Source of the DNA: Pseudomonadota bacterium
GTDB lineage: Bacteria > Pseudomonadota > Alphaproteobacteria > Rhizobiales > Xanthobacteraceae
Assembly (NCBI GenBank): GCA_023404675.1
Contig: JAEYAW010000013.1
Span: 372,001-436,000 of the forward strand
Length of the DNA: 64,000 nucleotides
Direction of reading: 5' to 3'
Shown here: positions 14,659-21,864 of the stretch, one piece after another
Position numbering within the stretch: position 1 is the stretch's first letter
How the letters are laid out: each line of letters opens with the position of its first letter
The notes under the pieces: generated by a model
The model's database searches: none
What the model was told of the DNA's origin: nothing
Seen by the model: only the letters and a program-made list of their open reading frames with translations
Program-made: the position numbers and the translations under genes

Positions 14659-15324
14659 GTGACCGATGATGCGCCGGGAACCGATTCCAAACTCACCCGC
14701 ACCAAGCGTGCCTGGGCGCAGACGGGCCGCTTTCTCACGGGCCGTACCGCGCGCCCGGAGGAGGAGCGGCTGCCGCCGGGGCAACATCTCACCAGGGACT
14801 GGCCGGTGCTGGATCTCGGCCTGACCCCGGACGTCTCGCCGCGAACGTGGAAGCTCGATGTCTATGGCGCAGTAGAGCATCCGGCCCATCTCGACTGGGC
14901 GGCCTTCTCAGGCATGCCGCAGTCGGAATTCGTCACCGACATTCACTGCGTCACCACATGGTCGCGCTACGACAACCGATGGTCGGGTGTCGCCGCTCAT
15001 GATCTGCTCGATCTGGTGATGCCGGAAAAGGAAGCCGCCGCCGTGATGCTCTACAGCAGCGACGGCTACACCACGAATCTGCCGCTGGCGGATTTCACCG
15101 CGCCCGACGTCATTCTCGTTCATGGCTGGAACGGGGCGCCGCTCACCGCCGAGCACGGCGGACCGGTGCGGCTCGTGGTGCCGCATCTGTATTTCTGGAA
15201 GAGCGTCAAGTGGATCAAGGCGGTGGAGTTTCTCACCAGGGACTCGCCCGGCTACTGGGAGCAGAACGGCTATCACATGCGCGGCGATCCGTGGACCGAG
15301 CAGCGCTACTCGGACGATCCTTGA
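14659..15324 (+). CDS. Sulfite-oxidase-like molybdopterin oxidoreductase
   Basis: 221-residue protein with the catalytic fold of the sulfite oxidase/YedY superfamily but no twin-arginine signal, so probably cytoplasmic. Visible blocks: LPPGQHLTRDWPVLDLGLTP, then SEFVTDIHCVTTWSRYDNRW near residue 93, whose single cysteine is the expected molybdenum ligand, then YFWKSVKWIKAVEFLTRDSP and the C-terminal GYWEQNGYHMRGDPW. It matches short YuiH-like members. Substrate unknown. Starts a small plus-strand group with the AhpD-like gene 68 bp downstream. Confidence 0.83.
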   Translation: MTDDAPGTDSKLTRTKRAWAQTGRFLTGRTARPEEERLPPGQHLTRDWPVLDLGLTPDVSPRTWKLDVYGAVEHPAHLDWAAFSGMPQSEFVTDIHCVTTWSRYDNRWSGVAAHDLLDLVMPEKEAAAVMLYSSDGYTTNLPLADFTAPDVILVHGWNGAPLTAEHGGPVRLVVPHLYFWKSVKWIKAVEFLTRDSPGYWEQNGYHMRGDPWTEQRYSDDP

Positions 15325-15392
15325 TTTCTTTAGCTTTGAAAGCCCGCGCGGACGCATCAACGCGCCCGCAGCCAACATGCGAGGAAACCGCC

Positions 15393-15866
15393 ATGACACC
15401 GAGATTGCATTGGGCCAAGGTCTCGCCCGCCGCCTACAAGGCGATGACCGCCGTCGAAAGCTACGCCGCCGGGCCGGGGCTGGAGCACAGCCTCATTGAG
15501 CTGGTGAAGATGCGCGCCTCGCAGATCAACGGCTGCGCCTATTGTCTGCACATGCATGCGACCGACGCGCGCAAGGCGGGCGAGAGCGAGGAGCGGCTGT
15601 ATCTGCTGAACGCGTGGCGCGAGTCGCCGCTTTATACCGATCGCGAGCGCGCTGCGCTGGCCTGGACCGAGGCGCTGACGCTGATCGCCGACACCCGCGC
15701 GCCGGACGCTGACTACGACGGGCTCAAGCCGCATTTCTCCGAGGAGGAGATCGTCCAGCTCACGCTGCTGATTACCACCATCAACGCCTGGAACCGGATC
15801 GCGGTCGGCTTCCGCATGGTGCATCCGGTGCCGGCCAAAGCGCCGGCCGAGACGGCGGTGGCCTGA
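15393..15866 (+). CDS. AhpD-like / carboxymuconolactone decarboxylase family protein
   Basis: 157-residue all-helical protein of the CMD/AhpD superfamily. The redox motif is complete: KMRASQINGCAYCLHMHATDA near residues 44-64 with C-x2-C and two histidines, as in peroxidase-type (AhpD-like) members. The C-terminal FSEEEIVQLTLLITTINAWNR helix is conserved in the family. Probably a thiol-dependent peroxidase or disulfide reductase. Start ATG at 15393 preceded by GAGGAAA. Nothing marks a specific partner. Confidence 0.85.
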   Translation: MTPRLHWAKVSPAAYKAMTAVESYAAGPGLEHSLIELVKMRASQINGCAYCLHMHATDARKAGESEERLYLLNAWRESPLYTDRERAALAWTEALTLIADTRAPDADYDGLKPHFSEEEIVQLTLLITTINAWNRIAVGFRMVHPVPAKAPAETAVA

Positions 15867-15917
15867 GGCGGCCAGTCAACGCGACGTCTCATCGGATCGA
15901 TCCGGAGAATTCTGGCC

Positions 15918-15960
15918 TTGATTAGATTCCATATTTCCAATATCGTGGAAATATGGAATC
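15918..15960 (+). promoter_or_regulatory. arsR promoter and operator
   Basis: A perfect 14-bp inverted repeat, GATTCCATATTTCC (15925-15938) and GGAAATATGGAATC (15947-15960), with an 8-bp centre. A TTGATT -35 (15918-15923), 17-bp spacer and TATCGT -10 (15941-15946) lie within it, placing the start point at about 15953, the A of the arsR ATG. The operator thus covers the whole promoter and the start codon, and the mRNA is probably leaderless. Confidence 0.8.
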
Positions 15961-16315
15961 GGATCTTGCCGTTAAACGCCTATCCGCGCTGGCCCAGCAG
16001 GGCCGTCTTGCCGTGTTCCGGCTCCTGATCAAGGCTGGACCGGATGGGGTTGCGGCCGGCGATCTCGCCAGAGCGCTGGACATTCCGCCCAACACCCTGT
16101 CAGCGCAGCTGACCAATCTGGCCAATGCCGGACTGGTCGCGAGCCGGCGCGACGGGCGCTCCGTCGTCTACACCGCGAACTTCGGCGGCATGAGCGAACT
16201 GCTCGTCTATCTGATGGAGGACTGCTGTCAGGGCCGCGCGGAGGTGTGCGTGCCGTTGGCTCAGGCTGTCAGTCGAGTCACCTGCTGTCCCACCCCCGAA
16301 GGATCCCTGTCATGA
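15953..16315 (+). CDS. arsR: ArsR-family arsenic-responsive repressor
   Basis: 120-residue winged-helix repressor. The recognition region is DIPPNTLSAQLTNLANAGLV then SRRDGRSVVYTAN (wing). Cysteines lie at C91, C92 and C99 (DCCQGRAEVC), C-terminal to the DNA-binding domain, like the As(III) site of the Acidithiobacillus-type ArsR, rather than the ELCVCDL site in the recognition helix of E. coli ArsR. Another pair, C111-C112, follows. First gene of arsR-arsI-aqpS-arsC; its stop overlaps arsI (ATGA). Confidence 0.9.
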   Translation: MESDLAVKRLSALAQQGRLAVFRLLIKAGPDGVAAGDLARALDIPPNTLSAQLTNLANAGLVASRRDGRSVVYTANFGGMSELLVYLMEDCCQGRAEVCVPLAQAVSRVTCCPTPEGSLS

Positions 16316-16764
16316 AGCGCCTTCACCTGCACGTCTCGGTCACCGACCTCGATCAGTCGATCGGCTTCTATTCCACATTGTTCGGTGCGCAGCCGGACGT
16401 GGTGAAGGAGGACTATGCGAAGTGGATGCTGGATGATCCGCGCATCAACTTCGCGATCTCGCGGCGGACGGGCCTGCCGGGTGTCGATCATCTCGGGATT
16501 CAGGTCGACACCTCCGGCGAGCTGGAAGAACTCGCAACCCGGCTCAGGGCTGCCGGCGAAACGACGCGCAATCAGCCCGCTGCCACCTGCTGCTATGCCC
16601 GCTCGGACAAGGCGTGGGTCAACGATCCGTCGGGCCTGAGCTGGGAGACGTTCTACACATTCGGAGATTCGGCGGTCTACGGCGAGGACGAACAACCGAA
16701 GCCTGCCGCATCCGCCTGTTGCGCGCCGCCGGTCTCCGCGCGGCCGGCGAGTGCCTGCTGCTGA
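16312..16764 (+). CDS. arsI: ArsI-type C-As lyase (glyoxalase fold)
   Basis: 150-residue vicinal-oxygen-chelate dioxygenase that cleaves the carbon-arsenic bond of trivalent organoarsenicals such as methylarsenite. LHLHVSVTDLDQSIGFYSTL opens the fold; metal ligands are His5 or His7, His60 (VDHLG) and Glu112 (WETF). The diagnostic vicinal cysteines C93-C94 sit in ATCCYARSDKAWVNDP, which binds As(III) substrates and separates ArsI from other glyoxalase-like proteins. The C-terminal tail carries two more CC pairs (136-137, 149-150), possibly for arsenic capture. Confidence 0.9.
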   Translation: MKRLHLHVSVTDLDQSIGFYSTLFGAQPDVVKEDYAKWMLDDPRINFAISRRTGLPGVDHLGIQVDTSGELEELATRLRAAGETTRNQPAATCCYARSDKAWVNDPSGLSWETFYTFGDSAVYGEDEQPKPAASACCAPPVSARPASACC

Positions 16765-16791
16765 CCGGGGCGATGGTTCGGACATGGGGCG

Positions 16792-17484
16792 ATGACCGTG
16801 CGGGCGTCGTGGTGCGCTGTCGATCTGCCGCGACGCCTCGCGGCTGAACTGCTGGGGACGGCGCTGCTGCTCGCCATCGTCATCGGCTCCGGGATCATGG
16901 GCGAACGGCTTGCCGGCGGCAATGTTGCGATCGCGCTGCTCGGCAACACGCTGTCGACCGGCGCAGGGCTGGTCGTTCTGATCACGGTGCTGGGACCTGT
17001 GTCCGGCGCGCATTTCAATCCGGCGGTGACGGTGGTCTTCGCACTGCGCCGGGAGATCGCGTCAGGTGAAGCCCTCGCATATGTCATCGCGCAGATGGCC
17101 GGCGCGATCCTCGGCGTCTGGATGGCGCATCTGATGTTCGCAGAGGCTGTCCTGCAGACCTCCTCAAAGGTGCGGGACGGCTGGTCGCAGGGGTTTTCCG
17201 AGGGCGTTGCGACCTTCGGACTGGTCACCGCGATCCTGGGCTCGCTGCGGTTCAGGCCGGAGGCGACGCCGGCCCTCGTCGGGCTTTACATCGCGTCGGC
17301 CTACTGGTTCACCGCGTCCACTTCCTTCGCCAATCCGGCGGTGACGCTGGCCCGCGCCTTCAGCGACAGTTTCGCCGGGATCGCCCCCGCCTCGGTGCTG
17401 CTGTTTGTGGTGTGTCAGGTCGCCGGTGCATGGGCTGCGCTGGCGCTCGGGGGATGGCTGTTTCACGAGGAGACGCCGGCATGA
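16792..17484 (+). CDS. aqpS: AqpS-like aquaglyceroporin of the ars operon
   Basis: 230-residue six-helix MIP channel. First NPA box HFNPAVT at residues 75-81, second FANPAVT at 179-185. The arginine that normally follows the second NPA (selectivity filter) is replaced by valine, as I recall for Sinorhizobium meliloti AqpS, and expected to widen the filter for neutral As(III) or methylated species. In AqpS systems ArsC makes arsenite inside and the channel lets it leave down its gradient. It lies between arsI and arsC; arsC starts 4 bp before its stop. Confidence 0.88.
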   Translation: MTVRASWCAVDLPRRLAAELLGTALLLAIVIGSGIMGERLAGGNVAIALLGNTLSTGAGLVVLITVLGPVSGAHFNPAVTVVFALRREIASGEALAYVIAQMAGAILGVWMAHLMFAEAVLQTSSKVRDGWSQGFSEGVATFGLVTAILGSLRFRPEATPALVGLYIASAYWFTASTSFANPAVTLARAFSDSFAGIAPASVLLFVVCQVAGAWAALALGGWLFHEETPA

Positions 17485-17888
17485 ACGACTTTCAGGTCAC
17501 GATCTATCATAACCCGAACTGCGGAACGTCCCGGAACGCCCTCGCGATGATCCGTGCTGCAGGCTACGCGCCTTTGGTGGTGGAATACCTGAAAACCGGC
17601 TGGACGAAACCTCAGCTTGAGGCTCTCGGTGCCGCGATGGGCCTGCGTCCGCGCGACTTCGTGCGCGAGAAGGGGACGCCTGCTGCCGAACTGGGGCTGC
17701 TGGCCCCGGACGCGACCGATGACATGATCCTGAGCGCGATGGTCGACCAGCCTGTTCTGGTGAACCGGCCGATCGTTGTCACCCCGAAGGGAACCCGGCT
17801 TTGCCGGCCCTCCGAGATGGTGTTCCGACTTCTGGACCGGCAGCCCGAAGCTTTCACGAAAGAGGATGGCGAAGTCGTCAGGGCCTGA
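17481..17888 (+). CDS. arsC: Arsenate reductase (glutaredoxin-coupled ArsC)
   Basis: 135-residue Spx/ArsC-fold enzyme reducing arsenate to arsenite with glutathione and glutaredoxin. The active site HNPNCGTSRNALAMI places the catalytic cysteine at residue 14; later anion-binding arginines are visible in FVREKGTP and in NRPIVVTPKGTRLCRP. No arsB or acr3 efflux pump follows, so export must rely on the adjacent AqpS. Start ATG overlaps the aqpS stop. Confidence 0.93.
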   Translation: MNDFQVTIYHNPNCGTSRNALAMIRAAGYAPLVVEYLKTGWTKPQLEALGAAMGLRPRDFVREKGTPAAELGLLAPDATDDMILSAMVDQPVLVNRPIVVTPKGTRLCRPSEMVFRLLDRQPEAFTKEDGEVVRA

Positions 17889-17945
17889 TCGGCCGGGCGC
17901 CGGGATCCATTTATCCTTCTGTCGAACGGCTCCGGTAACCTCGCC

Positions 17946-17953
17946 TTAACCAT
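17946..17953 (+). promoter_or_regulatory. TTAACCAT word upstream of tolQ (possible CtrA half-site)
   Basis: TTAACCAT occurs about 220 bp before tolQ in a 282-bp spacer. The same 8-mer precedes pal (25232-25239). It matches the CtrA half-motif known from Caulobacter. Binding is speculative; the spacer otherwise shows no repeat or ORF. Confidence 0.3.
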
Positions 17954-18170
17954 GACGCGCTCTGGTGAGGGCGATCGGACAAGGCCGCCGGTGGCCCTTG
18001 TTTTGACATGTTGGAGGAGGATTCACGGCTTCGGGGCCGTGGGATGGGCCTCTTCCTGCGTGCATTCAAACGGGTTTGGCGGCTCCCGGCCGATTGCCGG
18101 ATTGCGGGCACGACGCGCCCGCAGGTCCGGCCGGAACGATGATGACGTGCGTTGTTGAAGGATTGCGCTG

Positions 18171-18884
18171 ATGAACCCGACCGACGTGGCCCAGTCAGCC
18201 CTGCCGGTGGTGTCCACCGATATGTCGCTGCTGGGGCTGTTCTGGCAGGCCCACTGGATCGTCAAGGGCGTGATGCTCGGCCTTCTGGCCTGCTCGGTCT
18301 GGGTGTGGGCGATCGCCATCGACAAATGGTTCCTGTTCGGCCGCACCCGCCGCGCCATGGACCGCTTCGAGCAGGCGTTCTGGTCCGGCCAGTCCATCGA
18401 GGAACTGTACCGCACGCTGTCGGCCAAGCCGACGCATTCCATGGCGGCGCTGTTCGTGGCGGCGATGCGGGAATGGAAGCGCTCGTTTGAAAGTCAGGCC
18501 CGCTCGTTCGCCGGGCTCCAGATGCGCATCGACAAGGTGATGAGCGTGTCCATCGCCCGCGAGGTGGAGCGGCTGGAGCGGCGGCTGCTGGTGCTGGCGA
18601 CCGTCGGCTCGGCGGGGCCGTTCGTCGGCCTGTTCGGCACCGTCTGGGGCATCATGTCGAGCTTCCAGTCGATCGCGGCCTCGAAGAACACCTCGCTCGC
18701 GGTGGTGGCTCCGGGTATCGCGGAAGCGCTTTTTGCGACCGCCATCGGTCTGATCGCCGCGATTCCCGCCACGATTTTCTACAACAAGTTCTCCTCGGAG
18801 GTGAACCGGCAGGCCCAGCGGCTTGAAGGCTTCGCCGACGAGTTTTCGGCCATCCTGTCGCGCCAGATCGACGAGCGGGCGTAG
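18171..18884 (+). CDS. tolQ: Tol-Pal system proton-channel subunit TolQ
   Basis: 237-residue inner-membrane protein of the MotA/TolQ/ExbB family, forming with TolR the proton channel that energises TolA during outer-membrane constriction. Three membrane spans: near residues 22-44 (WIVKGVMLGLLACSVWVWAI), near 145-170 (LATVGSAGPFVGLFGTVWGI) and near 180-200 (IAEALFATAIGLIAAIPAT). All family-typical. First gene of tolQ-tolR-tolA-tolB. Confidence 0.96.
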   Translation: MNPTDVAQSALPVVSTDMSLLGLFWQAHWIVKGVMLGLLACSVWVWAIAIDKWFLFGRTRRAMDRFEQAFWSGQSIEELYRTLSAKPTHSMAALFVAAMREWKRSFESQARSFAGLQMRIDKVMSVSIAREVERLERRLLVLATVGSAGPFVGLFGTVWGIMSSFQSIAASKNTSLAVVAPGIAEALFATAIGLIAAIPATIFYNKFSSEVNRQAQRLEGFADEFSAILSRQIDERA

Positions 18885-18923
18885 CCGGGGCGGAATGCTG
18901 GATCATAATACCGGGACATCCAG

Positions 18924-19373
18924 ATGGGCATGAATCTCGCAGGACCGTCGGGCGGAGGCCGCAGGGGTCGCCGGCGCGCCCCGGTGATGGCGGAGATCAA
19001 CGTCACGCCCATGGTGGACGTGATGCTGGTGTTGCTCATCATCTTCATGGTGGCGGCGCCGATGCTCACGGTCGGCGTGCCGCTCGACCTGCCGCAGACG
19101 CAGGCCAAGGCGCTGAACCAGGACAAGGATCCGCTGACGCTGTCGGTCAACATTAAGGGTCAGGTCTACCTCAATGACACCGAAATTCCGGTGGATGATC
19201 TGGTTGCCAAGCTCAAGGCCATCACGGAAACCCGTGGCGGCATGGACGAGCGTATCTTCGTGCGCGGCGACAAGAAGGTGGATTACGGCACGGTGATGCA
19301 GGTGATGGGACGGCTGTCGCAGGCCGGCTTCAAGCGGGTCGCGCTGGTGACAGAGGTGGAGCAGGGACACTGA
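18924..19373 (+). CDS. tolR: Tol-Pal system subunit TolR
   Basis: 149-residue ExbD/TolR protein. The N-terminus is cytoplasmic and basic (GGGRRGRRRAP); the single span contains the essential aspartate (INVTPMVDVMLVLLIIFMVA, Asp near residue 31); the rest is the periplasmic domain ending VALVTEVEQGH. Two bases separate its stop and the GTG of tolA. Confidence 0.96.
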   Translation: MGMNLAGPSGGGRRGRRRAPVMAEINVTPMVDVMLVLLIIFMVAAPMLTVGVPLDLPQTQAKALNQDKDPLTLSVNIKGQVYLNDTEIPVDDLVAKLKAITETRGGMDERIFVRGDKKVDYGTVMQVMGRLSQAGFKRVALVTEVEQGH

Positions 19374-19374
19374 G

Positions 19375-20361
19375 GTGAAGATCGACAAGACACTGGTGGC
19401 GTCGGTTGCCGCGCATGCGCTCGTGCTCGGATGGGCGCTCGTGTCCTTTTCTTCCCGCGCGCTGGAAGCGCCGCCGATGGAATCGATGCCGGTCGACATC
19501 GTCTCGGTGGATCAGCTCGCGCGCATGACCGCCGGCGTCAAGACGGCCGCCAAGGCGCCGCCCAAGGCGCTGGTCGAGAAGGTTGCCGAGGAGAAGCCGG
19601 TTGACGATCCGGTCGGCAAGATCACCGACAAGAAGGAAGTCGTGACGTCGACCGCGCCCGAGCCGCCGCCGAAGCCGGAGGAAAAGCCGGTCGAGAAAAA
19701 GCCGGATCCGCCGAAGCCCGTGGAGAAGAAGCCCGACCCACCCAAGCCCGTGGTCGAGGAAAAGCCCAAGGAGCAGCCGAAGGACGAGCCCAAGCGGGCC
19801 GAGAAAAAGCCCGAGCCGAAGGTCGATCCGATCGCGGAGGCCCTGAAGAAGGAAGAGCAGAAGAAGCCGCAGCCGAAGCCGAAGGAGGTCAAGGCCGCGC
19901 CGCCGCAGCAGGCTCCGCAGCCGCCGAAGGCGAAGCAGGAGCGCGTCTTCGACCAGACCAGGATCGCCGCGCTGCTCGACAAGCGCGATCCGACCCGCAA
20001 CGCCGTCACCGGCGCGACGCTGAACAACAATCCCTCGCTCGGCGCGGCGCGCGGCAACGCGGCCGACAACGCCGCGACGTGGGGCGCGATGTTCAAGTCG
20101 CAGGTCGAGCGCTGCTGGAAGAAGCCTTACGGCGGCATCGAGGCGCAGCGCATTGAGGCCTCGTTCACCATCCGCCTGCGCCGTGACGGCTCGCTCGAAA
20201 CGCAGCCGGTGGCGATGCCGGGTGCCAATACACCTTATTTCCGCGTCTACCAGGAAAGCGCGATGCGGGCGATCATCGAGTGCCAGCCTTACAACCTTCC
20301 CGCGGCTTACTTCGAGGAATGGAAGTTCTTCGAGCCGGTTTTCACCGAACGGACATCATGA
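19375..20361 (+). CDS. tolA: Tol-Pal system protein TolA
   Basis: 328-residue bitopic protein linking the TolQR motor to Pal. Start is GTG (MKIDKTLVASVAAHALVLG); a single N-terminal span lies at about 8-28; residues about 60-195 are a Lys/Pro/Glu-rich extended arm with repeated EKKPDPPKPV units; the C-terminal TonB-like domain starts near WGAMFKSQVERCWKKP and ends YFEEWKFFEP. The stop overlaps tolB by 4 bp. Confidence 0.94.
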   Translation: MKIDKTLVASVAAHALVLGWALVSFSSRALEAPPMESMPVDIVSVDQLARMTAGVKTAAKAPPKALVEKVAEEKPVDDPVGKITDKKEVVTSTAPEPPPKPEEKPVEKKPDPPKPVEKKPDPPKPVVEEKPKEQPKDEPKRAEKKPEPKVDPIAEALKKEEQKKPQPKPKEVKAAPPQQAPQPPKAKQERVFDQTRIAALLDKRDPTRNAVTGATLNNNPSLGAARGNAADNAATWGAMFKSQVERCWKKPYGGIEAQRIEASFTIRLRRDGSLETQPVAMPGANTPYFRVYQESAMRAIIECQPYNLPAAYFEEWKFFEPVFTERTS

Positions 20362-21734
20362 CCAATCGATTCTCCGACGAGTTTTCTTCCACTGATGGCG
20401 GGACAAGGCCCATCGGAGCTGGCTTCACGCGCCGTGGTCTTCTGACCGGCGGCGCTGCGGCGCTGCTGGCGGCGGGTCCCGCGCGCGAGGCGCTCGCGCA
20501 GGCGCGCGTGCAGATCACCGAGGGCAACTTCCAGCCGATCCCCATCGCGATCCCGAATTTTTCCGCGGGCAGCCCCGCCGATGGCGAGGTCGGTGCGGGG
20601 GTGACTCAGGTCATCACCAACAACCTCAAGCGCTCCGGCCTGTTTGCGCCGATCGATCAGGCCGCTTTCATCGAGAAGACGGTGAACATCGACGCGCCGC
20701 CGAACTTCCAGAACTGGCGCTCGATCAAGGCACAGGCCCTCGTCACCGGCCGCATGACGCGCCAGGGCGATGGCCGGCTCAAGGCCGAGTTCAGGCTATG
20801 GGACGCAGTCGCGGGCCAGCAGCTTGCCGGACAGCAGTACTTCACCTCGCCGGAATACTGGCGGCGCATTGCGCATATCATTTCCGACCAGATCTATGAG
20901 CGTCTGACCGGTGAGAAGGGCTATTTCGACAGCCGCGTGGTGTTCGTCGACGAAAGCGGCGCCAAGGAACGGCGCGTCAAGCGGCTCGCGATCATGGATC
21001 AGGACGGTGCGAACGTGCGCTATCTGACGCGCGGCGCGGACCTCGTGCTGACGCCGCGTTTCTCGCCGACCACGCAGGAAATCACCTACATGGAGTTCGG
21101 GCAGGGCGACCCGCGCGTTTACCTGTTCAACATCGAGACCGGCCAGCGCGAGATCGTCGGCAACTTCCCCGGCATGTCGTTCGCGCCGCGCTTCTCGCCG
21201 GACGGCCAGCGCGTCATCATGAGCCTCCAGCAGGGCGCCAACGCCAACCTGTTCGTGCTTGACCTGCGCTCGAAGTCCACGACGCGCCTCACCGACACGC
21301 CGGCGATCGACACCTCGCCGTCCTATTCGCCGGACGCCGCGCGGATCTGCTTCGAGTCCGATCGCGGCGGCAAGCCGCAGATTTACGTCATGGCCGCCGG
21401 TGGCGGGCCGGCCCAGCGCATCTCCTTCGGCGAAGGCTCCTATTCGACGCCGGTCTGGTCGCCGCGCGGCGACTACATCGCCTTCACCAAGATGGGAGGC
21501 GGCCAGTTCTCCATCGGCATCATGAAGCCGGACGGATCCGGCGAGCGGATCCTCACCTCCGGCTATCACAACGAGGGGCCGACCTTCGCGCCGAACGGCC
21601 GCGTGCTGATGTTTTTCCGCGATCAGGGTGCGGGTCCGCAGCTCTTCACCGTGGACATTTCCGGGCGCAACGAACTGCGCGTTCCGACGCCGGGGTTCGC
21701 GTCGGACCCGGCCTGGTCGCCGCTGCTGTCCTGA
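20358..21734 (+). CDS. tolB: Tol-Pal periplasmic beta-propeller TolB
   Basis: 458-residue periplasmic protein with an N-terminal domain and a six-bladed propeller that binds Pal. Propeller repeats show as FSPTTQEITYMEF, FSPDGQRVIMSL, YSPDAARICFESDRGGKPQI, WSPRGDYIAFTKM and FAPNGRVLMFFRD. The signal region reads FTRRGLLTGGAAALLAAGPA, a twin-arginine-like signal ending near ALAQA, rather than a plain Sec signal. Start overlaps the tolA stop. Confidence 0.95.
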   Translation: MTNRFSDEFSSTDGGTRPIGAGFTRRGLLTGGAAALLAAGPAREALAQARVQITEGNFQPIPIAIPNFSAGSPADGEVGAGVTQVITNNLKRSGLFAPIDQAAFIEKTVNIDAPPNFQNWRSIKAQALVTGRMTRQGDGRLKAEFRLWDAVAGQQLAGQQYFTSPEYWRRIAHIISDQIYERLTGEKGYFDSRVVFVDESGAKERRVKRLAIMDQDGANVRYLTRGADLVLTPRFSPTTQEITYMEFGQGDPRVYLFNIETGQREIVGNFPGMSFAPRFSPDGQRVIMSLQQGANANLFVLDLRSKSTTRLTDTPAIDTSPSYSPDAARICFESDRGGKPQIYVMAAGGGPAQRISFGEGSYSTPVWSPRGDYIAFTKMGGGQFSIGIMKPDGSGERILTSGYHNEGPTFAPNGRVLMFFRDQGAGPQLFTVDISGRNELRVPTPGFASDPAWSPLLS

Positions 21735-21864
21735 CCGGCCGGGCATGTGATAGGATCCTGCCGCGCCGAGGCTGCGGGAGGCTAACGGTTCGTTAACCCT
21801 GTTCCCTCAGAAAGACTTCATCCGCCGTTTGTAAACGGCATGCGTTTGGGAAACGAACGCATCG

